From NCBI RefSeq assembly GCF_007713465.1, contig NZ_VMSG01000028.1:1-64000 (forward strand): 64,000 nt of DNA. Direction: 5' to 3'. Below the pieces are notes generated by a model that ran no database searches, had not been told where the DNA came from, and worked only from the letters and a program-made list of their open reading frames with translations. Position numbers and translations under genes: made by a program. Origin of the DNA: Pseudomonas sp. H3(2019) (GTDB taxonomy: Bacteria > Pseudomonadota > Gammaproteobacteria > Pseudomonadales > Pseudomonadaceae). This document shows, piece by piece, positions 26,927 through 34,720 of the stretch (its first letter is position 1; every line of letters starts with the position of its first letter).

Positions 26927-27940
26927 ATGACCTACCGCACACTGGGCCACTCCGGCCTGCAAGTGTCTACGTTGACCCTCGGCACCATGATGTTCGGCGA
27001 ACAGACCAGCACCGAAGATTCGCTGCGGATCATCGAGAAGGCCTGGGATCAGGGCGTCAACTTCATCGACACGGCAGACGTATACACCGGCGGCCGCTCC
27101 GAGGAAATCGTCGGCGAAGCGATTGCCGGTCACCGTCACGAATGGGTGGTGGCCTCCAAGGTCGGTTTTGGCCCGGTGGACGGTGTGCCGAATCGCAGCG
27201 GGCTGAGCCGCAAGCACCTGTTCAATGGCATCGATGCCAGTCTGTCCCGCCTGGGCACCGATTACCTGGACATCTATTACCTGCACCGCGAAGACCACAA
27301 CACGCCGCTGGAGGTCACGGTGTCGGCCATCGGCGACCTGATTCGCCAAGGCAAGATCCGTTACTGGGGCCTGTCCAACTACCGTGGCTGGCGTATCAGC
27401 GAGGTGATCCGCGTCGCCGAGAAACTCGGCGTCGACAAACCGGTGATCAGCCAGCCGCTGTACAACATCGTCAATCGCCAGGCCGAAACCGAACAAATCA
27501 CCGCCGCCAACGCCTACGGCCTCGGCGTGGTGCCTTACAGCCCATTGGCCCGTGGCGTGTTGAGCGGCAAGTACGCGCCAGACGTCACCCCGGACGCCAA
27601 CAGCCGCGCCGGTCGTCAGGACAAGCGCATTCTGGAAACCGAATGGCGGGTCGAGTCGCTGCGCATTGCCCAGCAGATTCAAGCGTACACCCAGGCGCGC
27701 GGCGTCGGTATCGTCGAGTTCGCGATCGCCTGGGTGCTGAACAATTCTGCCGTCAGCTCGGCCATCGTCGGTCCGCGCACCGAAGCCCAATGGGATGCCT
27801 ACACCAAGGCCCTGGCGGTGAAGATCACGGCTGAAGACGAAGCCTTCATTGACTCACTGGTGACGCCGGGGCACTCGTCGACGCCGGGGTTCAATGATGT
27901 GAGCCATTTCGTCTCTGGGCGTAAACCACGCTCCAACTAA
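26927..27940 (+). CDS. Aldo/keto reductase (YajO/Tas-like, ion-channel beta-subunit type)
   Basis: A 337-aa NADPH-dependent oxidoreductase with a TIM barrel. The catalytic tetrad is visible: Asp and Tyr in FIDTADVYTGG, Lys in VVASKVGFG and His in IYYLHRED. The C-terminal cofactor loop is AIVGPRTEAQW. The ATG at 26927 has AAAGGA. It is a single gene flanked by REP elements. Members reduce a range of aldehydes and ketones; no specific substrate is indicated. Confidence 0.9.
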   Translation: MTYRTLGHSGLQVSTLTLGTMMFGEQTSTEDSLRIIEKAWDQGVNFIDTADVYTGGRSEEIVGEAIAGHRHEWVVASKVGFGPVDGVPNRSGLSRKHLFNGIDASLSRLGTDYLDIYYLHREDHNTPLEVTVSAIGDLIRQGKIRYWGLSNYRGWRISEVIRVAEKLGVDKPVISQPLYNIVNRQAETEQITAANAYGLGVVPYSPLARGVLSGKYAPDVTPDANSRAGRQDKRILETEWRVESLRIAQQIQAYTQARGVGIVEFAIAWVLNNSAVSSAIVGPRTEAQWDAYTKALAVKITAEDEAFIDSLVTPGHSSTPGFNDVSHFVSGRKPRSN

Positions 27941-27946
27941 CCGAAC

Positions 27947-27994
27947 ACACAGGCCAATTGTGAGAGCGAGCTTGCTCTCACAATTGGCCTGTGT
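27947..27994. repeat. 48-bp near-perfect palindrome containing a REP core
   Basis: The arms ACACAGGCCAATTGTGAGAG and CTCTCACAATTGGCCTGTGT flank the core CGAGCTTG. All 24 potential pairs form except one G:T. It contains the REP core but is extended by an unrelated perfect inverted duplication (AGGCCAATTG) of the flanking sequence. It lies 7 bp after the aldo/keto reductase stop and would make a very stable 3' hairpin. Confidence 0.85.
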
Positions 27995-28059
27995 TGATCA
28001 GTCGGACAACAATCGGCTCCAATACCACGTATCCTTTGCACCCGCTTCACACTCACTCA

Positions 28060-28959
28060 ATGTCTCGCGAGGACAGTTTGTCTAAAGGTATTGCTCTATC
28101 GGTGTCAGCCTCGGTGCTGTTCGCCGTCATGTATTTCTACACCTCGTTACTGTCGCCCCTGAGCGGCGTGGAAATCTTCGGCTGGCGAATGCTGCTGACC
28201 GTGCCGTGCATGACCGTGTTCATGGTGGTTTCCGGCGAATGGCGGCGCGTGGTCGAGATCCTCCGTCGGGTGGGCAGAAAACCGGCATTGTTCGGTGGCC
28301 TGCTGGTTTCCTCGGCATTGCTCGGCGTGCAACTCTGGTTGTTCATGTGGGCGCCGCTGAACGGCCACAGCCTTGACGTTTCGCTGGGCTACTTCCTGTT
28401 GCCACTGACCATGGTGCTGACCGGGCGCATCGCCTATGGCGAACAGCTCTCGTACCTGCAAAAGGTCGCCGCGTTTTTCGCCACCCTCGGCGTGCTCAAC
28501 GAGTTGTATCAGGTGGGCAGTTTTTCCTGGGCGACCTTGTTGGTGGCCATCGGTTACCCGACCTACTTCGTGCTGCGCCGACGCTTGGCGTCGGACAACC
28601 TCGGTGGCTTGTGGCTGGACATGGCGCTGATGCTGCCGGTGGCGTACAGGTTCGTGCACAGCGGTGAACAAGGCTTTGCAGTATTCGATCAACACCCGTG
28701 GTTGTCGCTGCTGATCCCGCTGCTCGGGGTGATCAGCGCTTCGGCGCTGGTGGTGTACATCATCGCCAGCCGCTTGCTGCCGTTCAGCCTGTTCGGACTG
28801 CTGAGCTACGTCGAACCGGTGCTGTTGCTAGGGGTTGCGTTGCTGCTGGGAGAAAGTATCAAGGCGGGAGAATGGCTGACCTACATTCCGATCTGGCTGG
28901 CGGTGCTGGTACTGGTGTTTGAGGGCTTCAAGCATTTGATGCGGCATCGCCGGCCATAA
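28060..28959 (+). CDS. rarD: EamA-family permease RarD
   Basis: A 299-aa inner-membrane protein with ten TM helices of the drug/metabolite transporter superfamily. The sequence opens SKGIALSVSASVLFAVMYFY and contains the RarD-type MWAPLNGHSLDVSLGYFLLPL signature. RarD was linked to chloramphenicol resistance, but its physiological substrate is uncertain. The ATG at 28060 is chosen on family start; 23 residues upstream in frame are unsupported. It is a single gene ending in a shared terminator with the convergent hppD. Confidence 0.88.
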   Translation: MSREDSLSKGIALSVSASVLFAVMYFYTSLLSPLSGVEIFGWRMLLTVPCMTVFMVVSGEWRRVVEILRRVGRKPALFGGLLVSSALLGVQLWLFMWAPLNGHSLDVSLGYFLLPLTMVLTGRIAYGEQLSYLQKVAAFFATLGVLNELYQVGSFSWATLLVAIGYPTYFVLRRRLASDNLGGLWLDMALMLPVAYRFVHSGEQGFAVFDQHPWLSLLIPLLGVISASALVVYIIASRLLPFSLFGLLSYVEPVLLLGVALLLGESIKAGEWLTYIPIWLAVLVLVFEGFKHLMRHRRP

Positions 28960-28970
28960 AAGCAAAAAAA

Positions 28971-28998
28971 GCCCGGTCAGCAGCAATGCCGACCGGGC
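28971..28998. terminator. Bidirectional terminator between rarD and hppD
   Basis: The stem GCCCGGTC / GACCGGGC is flanked by A7 on the left and T5 on the right, so it acts for both convergent genes. Confidence 0.92.
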
Positions 28999-29018
28999 TT
29001 TTTCACATCTGATGCAGA

Positions 29019-30095
29019 TTACTCAGTCGAGAGCACACCACGGCGAACCTGGTCGCGTTCGATGGATTCGAACAGTGCCTTGAAGTTGCCTTCGCCGAAA
29101 CCATCGTCGCCTTTACGCTGGATGAATTCGAAGAACACCGGGCCCATCAGGGTTTCCGAGAAGATTTGCAGCAGCAGACGCTTGTCGCCCGCCTCGGAAG
29201 AACCGTCCAGCAGAATCCCCCGCGCTTGCAGTTCGTTGACCGGCTCGCCGTGGTTCGGCAAACGGCCCTCGAGCATCTCGTAGTAGGTGTCTGGCGGCGC
29301 GGTCATGAAGCGCATGCCGATTTTTTTCAGGTGATCCCAGGTCTTGATCAGGTCATCCGAGAGGAAGGCAACGTGCTGGATACCCTCGCCGTTGAACTGC
29401 ATCAGGAACTCTTCGATCTGCCCGGCGCCCTTGGACGATTCTTCGTTCAGCGGGATGCGGATCATGCCATCCGGGGCGGTCATGGCCTTGGAGGTCAGGC
29501 CGGTGTATTCGCCCTTGATGTCGAAGTAACGGATCTCGCGGAAGTTGAACAGCTTCTCGTAGAAGTTCGCCCAATAAGCCATACGGCCGCGGTACACGTT
29601 GTGGGTCAGGTGGTCGATGATCTTCAGGCCGGCCCCGACCGGGTTGCGGTCAACGCCTTCGATGAACACGAAATCGATGTCGTAGATCGAGCTGCCTTCG
29701 CCAAAACGATCGATCAGGTACAACGGCGCGCCGCCGATGCCTTTGATCGCCGGAAGGTGCAGTTCCATCGGGCCGGTTTCGATGTGGATCGGCTGCGCGC
29801 CAAGTTCCAGGGCACGCTTGTAGGCTTTTTGCGAATCCTTGACCCGAAATGCCATGCCGCACACCGACGGGCCGTGTTCAGCCGCGAAGTACGAGGCGAC
29901 GCTGTGGGGTTCGTTATTGAGGATCAGGTTGATCTGGCCCTGCCGATACAGGTGCACGTCTTTGGAGCGGTGGGTCGCGACCTTGGTGAAGCCCATGATC
30001 TCGAAGATCGGCTCAAGGGTGTTCGGGGTCGGTGATGCGAATTCGATGAACTCAAAGCCCATCAGGCCCATTGGGTTTTCGTATAAATCTGCCAT
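29019..30095 (-). CDS. hppD: 4-hydroxyphenylpyruvate dioxygenase
   Basis: A 358-aa Fe(II) enzyme converting 4-hydroxyphenylpyruvate to homogentisate in tyrosine degradation; its product is also the precursor of pyomelanin. It has two vicinal-oxygen-chelate domains. The iron ligands are H162 (IDHLTHNV), H240 (GIQHVAF) and E322 (FFEFIQRKGD). Length and sequence agree closely with the well-studied P. fluorescens enzyme. The ATG is at 30095. It is monocistronic, with a terminator at 28971-28998. Confidence 0.96.
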   Translation of the reverse strand: MADLYENPMGLMGFEFIEFASPTPNTLEPIFEIMGFTKVATHRSKDVHLYRQGQINLILNNEPHSVASYFAAEHGPSVCGMAFRVKDSQKAYKRALELGAQPIHIETGPMELHLPAIKGIGGAPLYLIDRFGEGSSIYDIDFVFIEGVDRNPVGAGLKIIDHLTHNVYRGRMAYWANFYEKLFNFREIRYFDIKGEYTGLTSKAMTAPDGMIRIPLNEESSKGAGQIEEFLMQFNGEGIQHVAFLSDDLIKTWDHLKKIGMRFMTAPPDTYYEMLEGRLPNHGEPVNELQARGILLDGSSEAGDKRLLLQIFSETLMGPVFFEFIQRKGDDGFGEGNFKALFESIERDQVRRGVLSTE

Positions 30096-30343
30096 GGTTG
30101 GCGCCTCATCATGCTTTCTAGTATTAACGGATCGTTAGTTACAAGCACTGCCGAGGCCGGCGGGTGGCGCGCAGGAGATACCCCGCACACTGCGGGCGAG
30201 AAAATCACCGTAGATCAATTGGAACCCGAATATCTTCATTGTCGACCCAAGGCTCTTGCGGGCGAGGCTTCTGCTGCCAGAAGACGTTATTCTTATATGC
30301 GTAACCGGATTCTACACAGCGTAACCATGTTTGTCCGCCTTCT

Positions 30344-30439
30344 CTATAAAATCCCCCTTTTTGACGCCGGTGCAAGGGGTTTGTTGCACAGGTAGATCCC
30401 CAGCAGAATCGCCCCCGCCTCCCAGGTACATTGCCCCAC
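30344..30439 (-). pseudogene. Relic of an EamA/DMT transporter C terminus
   Basis: On the minus strand a frame reads WEAGAILLGIYLCNKPLAP followed by ASKRGIL and a stop, which is the typical last helix and tail of drug/metabolite transporters. Upstream in this frame a stop interrupts immediately, and similar coding-like text continues in other frames to about 30600, so the gene is decayed. The rest of the 30096-30611 gap shows no intact gene; the part next to hppD presumably holds its promoter. With the adjacent LysR stub it suggests a lost divergent regulator/transporter pair. Confidence 0.45.
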
Positions 30440-30611
30440 TCAGCGGCCAGCTGTTCGCGTCGCCGCCATCAAACACTGGCTGATTGCGACTGACAATGAC
30501 CACCCCTGCCCCAGCGCTGAGTGAGTCAGCGAGAAACCGGCCGGCAACGAAGGAAGTCGGATGACGTATTCTTTGCGTAATGTCTGATCATCGTGAAATG
30601 AGTAAATACTC

Positions 30612-30809
30612 ATGACCCTCACCCAACTCGAGATCTTTTCACTGGCGGTCGAACTTTCGCTGCCGAACGCGGAACACCCGCGCTACGTGAAAAAGCCGCT
30701 TTCACCGCTGGTCAAACGTCAGGTCGGCCTGGCAGTACTCCACCAGCGCCAGTCATCACCAGCGACCCTGGCGTTTATCAAGTTGGCCGAAAGTCTGGAC
30801 TACCGTTGA
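30612..30809 (+). pseudogene. Internally deleted LysR-type regulator remnant
   Basis: The 65-codon frame starts MTLTQLEIFSLAVEL, the standard opening of LysR regulators, but then jumps to SPLVKRQVGLAVLHQRQSSP and FIKLAES, typical of the LysR C terminus. About 230 codons including most of the HTH and the effector domain are missing. It cannot bind DNA as a normal LysR protein. It is divergent from the EamA relic, the common arrangement for such pairs when intact. Confidence 0.6.
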
Positions 30810-30942
30810 AAAGCACAAAGCCTGTGCGCCATCTATCATGGCCCTTGTCTGTACTCTTTTTGAGAGGCAAGCCGTCACCCTGCCTGCATTTGAGAGCCCT
30901 ACTCCATCTGAGAGCCGTACTTCGTCGCCGCAGGTTCCATAC

Positions 30943-32478
30943 ATGCCCTTGACCGTCAAAGCCCGCCGCACACCACGGACTCGCAACCTCATCACGCTGT
31001 TGATCGGCTTGGTGCCGGTGGTGCTGGGCTTCGTCATTCTGCACATGCAAGCCGAACAGGTGCTGGAGCACAGCACCCGCCAAACGGCCGAAGATGCGGT
31101 GCGCCAATTCGATTTGATGCTCGACAACACTGCGCAGGCAGCAGAAGAACTGCTGCCTCTGGCCGGACAACCTTGCGTTGACGTAAAACTGGCCCTGCGT
31201 GAACAAGTCACGCGGCGACCTTTTGTGCGCTCAACCAATCTGGTGTGGGACAACAACCTGTATTGCAGCTCGCTGTTTGGCGACTATCAGGCGGAGGTTG
31301 ATCCTGGCGAATACACCCGGGGCACGTTGTGGTTGATGAACGGCAACCCGGTCACGCCTGACACCGCATTGCTGGTGTATCGACTCAGCAATGGCAGGCA
31401 AGGCGCCCTGACCTCCCTTGATGGCTATCACCTGAGCAATGTCCTGCGGCTGATTGGCCGCAAGACCCTGCTGTTGCTGCAAGTCGGGCCCCACTGGCTG
31501 TCGGCCGATGGCAAGGTCCATGAGGGCGCCCTGCCTGTATTACCGGTAGCCCGGAGCAATCTTGAGTCTTCGCGGTATGCCTTTGAGGTCGAGGCCGGCT
31601 TTCCCGTGGGTGAAGTCTGGCGCTATATGAAGAACGAATACCCACCGCTGTTCAGTCTGCTGATTTTCTTTGGGGTCATCGCCGGGGCCATTGGTCATTG
31701 GCTGCAGAAGCGCTCCTCATCACAGACTCACGAACTGCAACGGGCACTGGAAGCCAATGAGTTCATTCCTTACTTCCAGCCAGTGGTTCACGGTGACAGC
31801 AAAGAGTGGGCAGGCGTCGAGGTCTTGATGCGCTGGCAACACCCAAAAGAAGGCCTGGTACGTCCGGACCTGTTCATTCCATTCGCCGAGCATTCCGGAT
31901 TGATCGTGCCGATGACCCGCTCGTTGATGCGCCAGACTGCAGCATTGCTCGCCCCACATGCGCCTATGTTCCATGAGCGCTTTCATATCGGCATCAACAT
32001 CACCGCCAGCCACTGCCGTGACCTTGCGCTGGTAGACGATTGCCGCGAATTTCTCGCGGCCTTCCCGCCTGACAAGATTGCGCTGGTTCTGGAGTTGACC
32101 GAGCGCGAGCTGATCGAACCCAACGCCATCACCCTCCAATTGTTTGAACAGCTACATGCGCTGGGGGTGATGATTGCGATCGATGACTTCGGCACCGGGC
32201 ATTCAAGCCTGGGGTATTTGCGCCAGTTCAATGTGGACTTTCTGAAGATCGATCAAAGCTTTGTGGCGATGATCGGTGTCGATGCCTTGTCCCGCCATAT
32301 ACTCGACAGCATCATCGAACTCTCGGCCAAGCTGGACCTTGGTATCGTTGCCGAAGGTGTCGAAACTGTCGAGCAGAGTGATTATCTTGCCTGTCATGGG
32401 GTGAACTTCCTGCAAGGCTACCTATTTGGGCGACCGATGCCGGGTACCGATTTCATTATTGCGTTGAACAGCCATTAA
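30943..32478 (+). CDS. Membrane c-di-GMP phosphodiesterase with CSS-motif sensor and EAL domain
   Basis: A 511-aa enzyme degrading cyclic di-GMP to pGpG. TM1 is at about residues 16-36. The periplasmic CSS domain carries the paired redox cysteines C78 and C108 (YCSS), TM2 is at about 235-256, and the EAL domain spans about 265-510. The signature is EVL rather than EAL (GVEVLMRW), common in active members. The catalytic ELTERE, DDFGTGHSS, LKIDQSF and VAEGVET motifs are present. By analogy to E. coli PdeC, a disulphide state would tune activity. The ATG at 30943 is preferred over one 105 bp upstream. Confidence 0.9.
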   Translation: MPLTVKARRTPRTRNLITLLIGLVPVVLGFVILHMQAEQVLEHSTRQTAEDAVRQFDLMLDNTAQAAEELLPLAGQPCVDVKLALREQVTRRPFVRSTNLVWDNNLYCSSLFGDYQAEVDPGEYTRGTLWLMNGNPVTPDTALLVYRLSNGRQGALTSLDGYHLSNVLRLIGRKTLLLLQVGPHWLSADGKVHEGALPVLPVARSNLESSRYAFEVEAGFPVGEVWRYMKNEYPPLFSLLIFFGVIAGAIGHWLQKRSSSQTHELQRALEANEFIPYFQPVVHGDSKEWAGVEVLMRWQHPKEGLVRPDLFIPFAEHSGLIVPMTRSLMRQTAALLAPHAPMFHERFHIGINITASHCRDLALVDDCREFLAAFPPDKIALVLELTERELIEPNAITLQLFEQLHALGVMIAIDDFGTGHSSLGYLRQFNVDFLKIDQSFVAMIGVDALSRHILDSIIELSAKLDLGIVAEGVETVEQSDYLACHGVNFLQGYLFGRPMPGTDFIIALNSH

Positions 32479-32724
32479 TTAGCCACTTTGCGCATTCCAT
32501 GGACATCCTCAACAAATGGATCCGCGCAGCAAATTGCATCAAACAGCAGCATGCGTTACATCATGAAAAAGACGTGATTTACTCTGAGCGAATTAACTAC
32601 TACAATTTTTCTTGCCTGCACAAGATTGACAGGTGAGCCATTAACACCGAGTCGCTACAAGGCTCTTGGCTTATAGCTTTGTTGGCGGTTGGTATCAGCC
32701 AAACACACTATTGGAGTAAAGATA

Positions 32725-33087
32725 TTGTCCAGACTCGCTGAATTTCGTGCCGCTGAAAAGGCCCTTCAAGAACAGCTCGCGCAGCTGGAATCGCTGAAGA
32801 ACGACGCCGGGCTCAAGAAAGAAATCGAATTCGAAGAAAAGCTTCAGGGGCTGATGAAAACCTACGGCAAAAGCTTGCGCGATATCATCGCCATTCTCGA
32901 CCCGAATCCAAAATCCAGCCTGCATCAGGCCGTCGCACCGAAAACCCGCCGCGCCCGTGTGGTCAAGGTTTATCAAAACCCGCACACCGGTGAACTGATT
33001 GAAACCAAGGGCGGCAATCACCGCGGCCTGAAAGCCTGGAAGGAACAATATGGTGCGAGCACCGTTGACTCCTGGCTGCGCGCTTAA
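32725..33087 (+). CDS. MvaT/MvaU-family H-NS-like nucleoid protein
   Basis: A 120-aa xenogeneic silencer. The N-terminal coiled coil (about residues 1-60) drives oligomerisation, and the C-terminal domain binds AT-rich DNA; the motif TKGGNHRGLKAWKEQYG holds the R-G-N type minor-groove contact of MvaT. The start is a TTG at 32725: GGAG lies 8 nt upstream and the reading SRLAEFRAAEKALQEQLAQL matches family N termini. It has a long 5' gap (246 bp) and its own terminator. In fluorescent pseudomonads the MvaT/MvaV proteins repress acquired DNA and affect biocontrol traits. Confidence 0.9.
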   Translation: MSRLAEFRAAEKALQEQLAQLESLKNDAGLKKEIEFEEKLQGLMKTYGKSLRDIIAILDPNPKSSLHQAVAPKTRRARVVKVYQNPHTGELIETKGGNHRGLKAWKEQYGASTVDSWLRA

Positions 33088-33106
33088 GCTTTCCTGCGTT
33101 CCTCCA

Positions 33107-33130
33107 AAAGCCCTGCCTGTGCAGGGCTTT
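33107..33130 (+). terminator. Terminator of the MvaT-like gene
   Basis: The stem AAAGCCCTGC / GCAGGGCTTT with a 4-base loop is followed by further T, 19 bp after the stop codon. Confidence 0.92.
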
Positions 33131-33284
33131 TTTATGCTCATCCATACTTGATGCAACGATGATCGTCGATCCAGTTGGAAACGCCGGCCAAATACCGTAG
33201 GCATCCGGTACAACTTTCTGCTTAATCCCTTTGGGTATTAAACAATACCCCTCGGCACGGCGAGCGTGCAGACATCGCGCACTA

Positions 33285-33821
33285 CTAAAGTCTCAAACTG
33301 TTTCGCGCATTGCGTATTTCATCCTGACTTGCGGCATAAGCCTCGGCTTGGCCTGCGTAGGAAAAAACATAGGCCTTATCGGCATCTAGCGCCGCGACTA
33401 ATGTTTGCGACAACACATGTCGTCCATTCTGAGTGACCGTACAGGTGGTTTCCAGCGCTTGCAGCCTGCTCAATGTAGCGGGATGAATTTTGTTGCAAAC
33501 ACTTTGATAGCCGCCCTGAAAAAAATCCTTTTGCACGGACTTGCGCATTTCCAGCAGCACACCTTGCAAATTGACTTCATGCCCAGGCTCAACCTGGCTC
33601 ATGGTCAACTCCATTACCAGGACCGGATCACCGTTTGCATCGTTTTTCACCGCCCGCTGCCTTGAAACCCTGGGCGGTGTCTGAGTTGTCGCCTCCTCTT
33701 GTGGCAACACTTGCACTGCCCAGCCGCTGGGCCAGGTAATCTCGGGGAGCACAGTCTCGGCGCGGGCAACAGCCGAAAACAGGCAGGTCAAAACAAGCAG
33801 GTAGCGATACGGTCGAAACAT
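33285..33821 (-). CDS. DUF4946 exported protein
   Basis: A 178-aa protein with a clear signal peptide (about residues 1-21, ending ARA) and no further TM, so periplasmic. The sequence (ITWPSGWAVQVLPQEE and PVLVMELTMSQVEPGHEVN) fits DUF4946, a small Pseudomonas-rich family of unknown function. Two Cys (in VCNKI and TTCTV) may form a disulphide. The start ATG 33821 gives the signal peptide; the frame continues 57 codons upstream without support. It is divergent from gloA. Confidence 0.78.
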   Translation of the reverse strand: MFRPYRYLLVLTCLFSAVARAETVLPEITWPSGWAVQVLPQEEATTQTPPRVSRQRAVKNDANGDPVLVMELTMSQVEPGHEVNLQGVLLEMRKSVQKDFFQGGYQSVCNKIHPATLSRLQALETTCTVTQNGRHVLSQTLVAALDADKAYVFSYAGQAEAYAASQDEIRNARNSLRL

Positions 33822-34010
33822 TGCACTCAACACTGACGGGGCGAACTTAAAGTCTGAGCCCCGCCACGCCGCCAGGCAATAGCTGAAGGTTTTGCTTTGG
33901 CGCAATGCACCCGTATTATTGGCGTACTGCAAGCAAGCCTCATCAACTGCAAGCCAAGGGACAGCTCTTGTCTTGAGCGCCGTTTGCCCCACTTATTTTC
34001 CGGAGGGCCC

Positions 34011-34532
34011 ATGAGCCTGCACGAACTGAACACCTTCCCCGGCGTTACCGCCCAACCTGACACCGCCACACAGCAATTTGTCTTCAACCACACCATGTTG
34101 CGGGTCAAGGACATCACCAAATCCCTGGACTTCTACACACGCATCCTCGGCTTTACGCTGGTGGAAAAACGCGACTTCCCGGAAGCAGAGTTCAGCCTGT
34201 ACTTCCTCGCGCTGGTTGATAAGAACCAGATCCCGGCCGACGCCGCTGCACGCACCCAGTGGATGAAATCGATTCCCGGTATTCTTGAGCTGACTCACAA
34301 CCACGGCACCGAGAACGATGCGGATTTCGCCTACCACAATGGCAACACCGACCCTCGCGGTTTCGGCCATATCTGCATTTCGGTGCCCGACATTCGCGCT
34401 GCTTGCGAGCGTTTCGAAGCCCTGGGCTGCGATTTCCAGAAACGCTTGAACGATGGCCGCATGAAGAGCCTGGCGTTCATCAAAGACCCGGACGCGTACT
34501 GGGTTGAAATCATTCAGCCGGCACCGCTGTAA
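34011..34532 (+). CDS. gloA: Lactoylglutathione lyase (glyoxalase I)
   Basis: A 173-aa metalloenzyme isomerising the methylglyoxal-glutathione hemithioacetal to S-lactoylglutathione. Vicinal-oxygen-chelate fold with metal ligands expected at H27 (FNHTM), Glu in ILELTHNHG, His in GFGHICI and Glu in YWVEIIQ. It is of the long, zinc-type (GloA3-like/eukaryotic) class, since it carries the extra loop after the first strand. The ATG at 34011 follows GGAGG. It is a single gene, followed by a large palindromic repeat and a terminator. Confidence 0.93.
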   Translation: MSLHELNTFPGVTAQPDTATQQFVFNHTMLRVKDITKSLDFYTRILGFTLVEKRDFPEAEFSLYFLALVDKNQIPADAAARTQWMKSIPGILELTHNHGTENDADFAYHNGNTDPRGFGHICISVPDIRAACERFEALGCDFQKRLNDGRMKSLAFIKDPDAYWVEIIQPAPL

Positions 34533-34555
34533 AAAATCACCGACGCTGATCGTTT

Positions 34556-34663
34556 GATCGTTCCCACGCTCTGCGTGGTAACGCCTCTTGTGGCGCTCTG
34601 CGTCACGCTTTTGGGACGCGGAGCGTCCCGGGCTGCATTCCCACGCGGAGCGTGGGAACGATC
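34556..34663. repeat. 108-bp compound palindromic repeat (CGTTCCCACGC family)
   Basis: The outer arms GATCGTTCCCACGC and GCGTGGGAACGATC enclose inner hairpins rich in GCTCTGCGT/ACGCGGAGCG. It is the full-length version of the short copies at 188-218 and 7523-7551 and probably represents two repeat units in inverted orientation. Confidence 0.8.
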
Positions 34664-34671
34664 ATGTGCAA

Positions 34672-34699
34672 AAAAACCCACGATCACTCATGGGTTTTT
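34672..34699. terminator. Bidirectional terminator between gloA and ahpF
   Basis: The stem AAAAACCCA / TGGGTTTTT with a 10-base loop is followed by T-rich sequence on the plus strand and T7 on the minus strand. It lies between two convergent genes. Confidence 0.8.
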
Positions 34700-34720
34700 G
34701 TTTTTTACGCCAGCAATTGC

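Noticed and set aside
30312..30503. 63-codon minus-strand frame in the hppD-LysR gap
   Set aside because: It is a shadow of the decayed EamA remnant in another frame; no ribosome-binding site.
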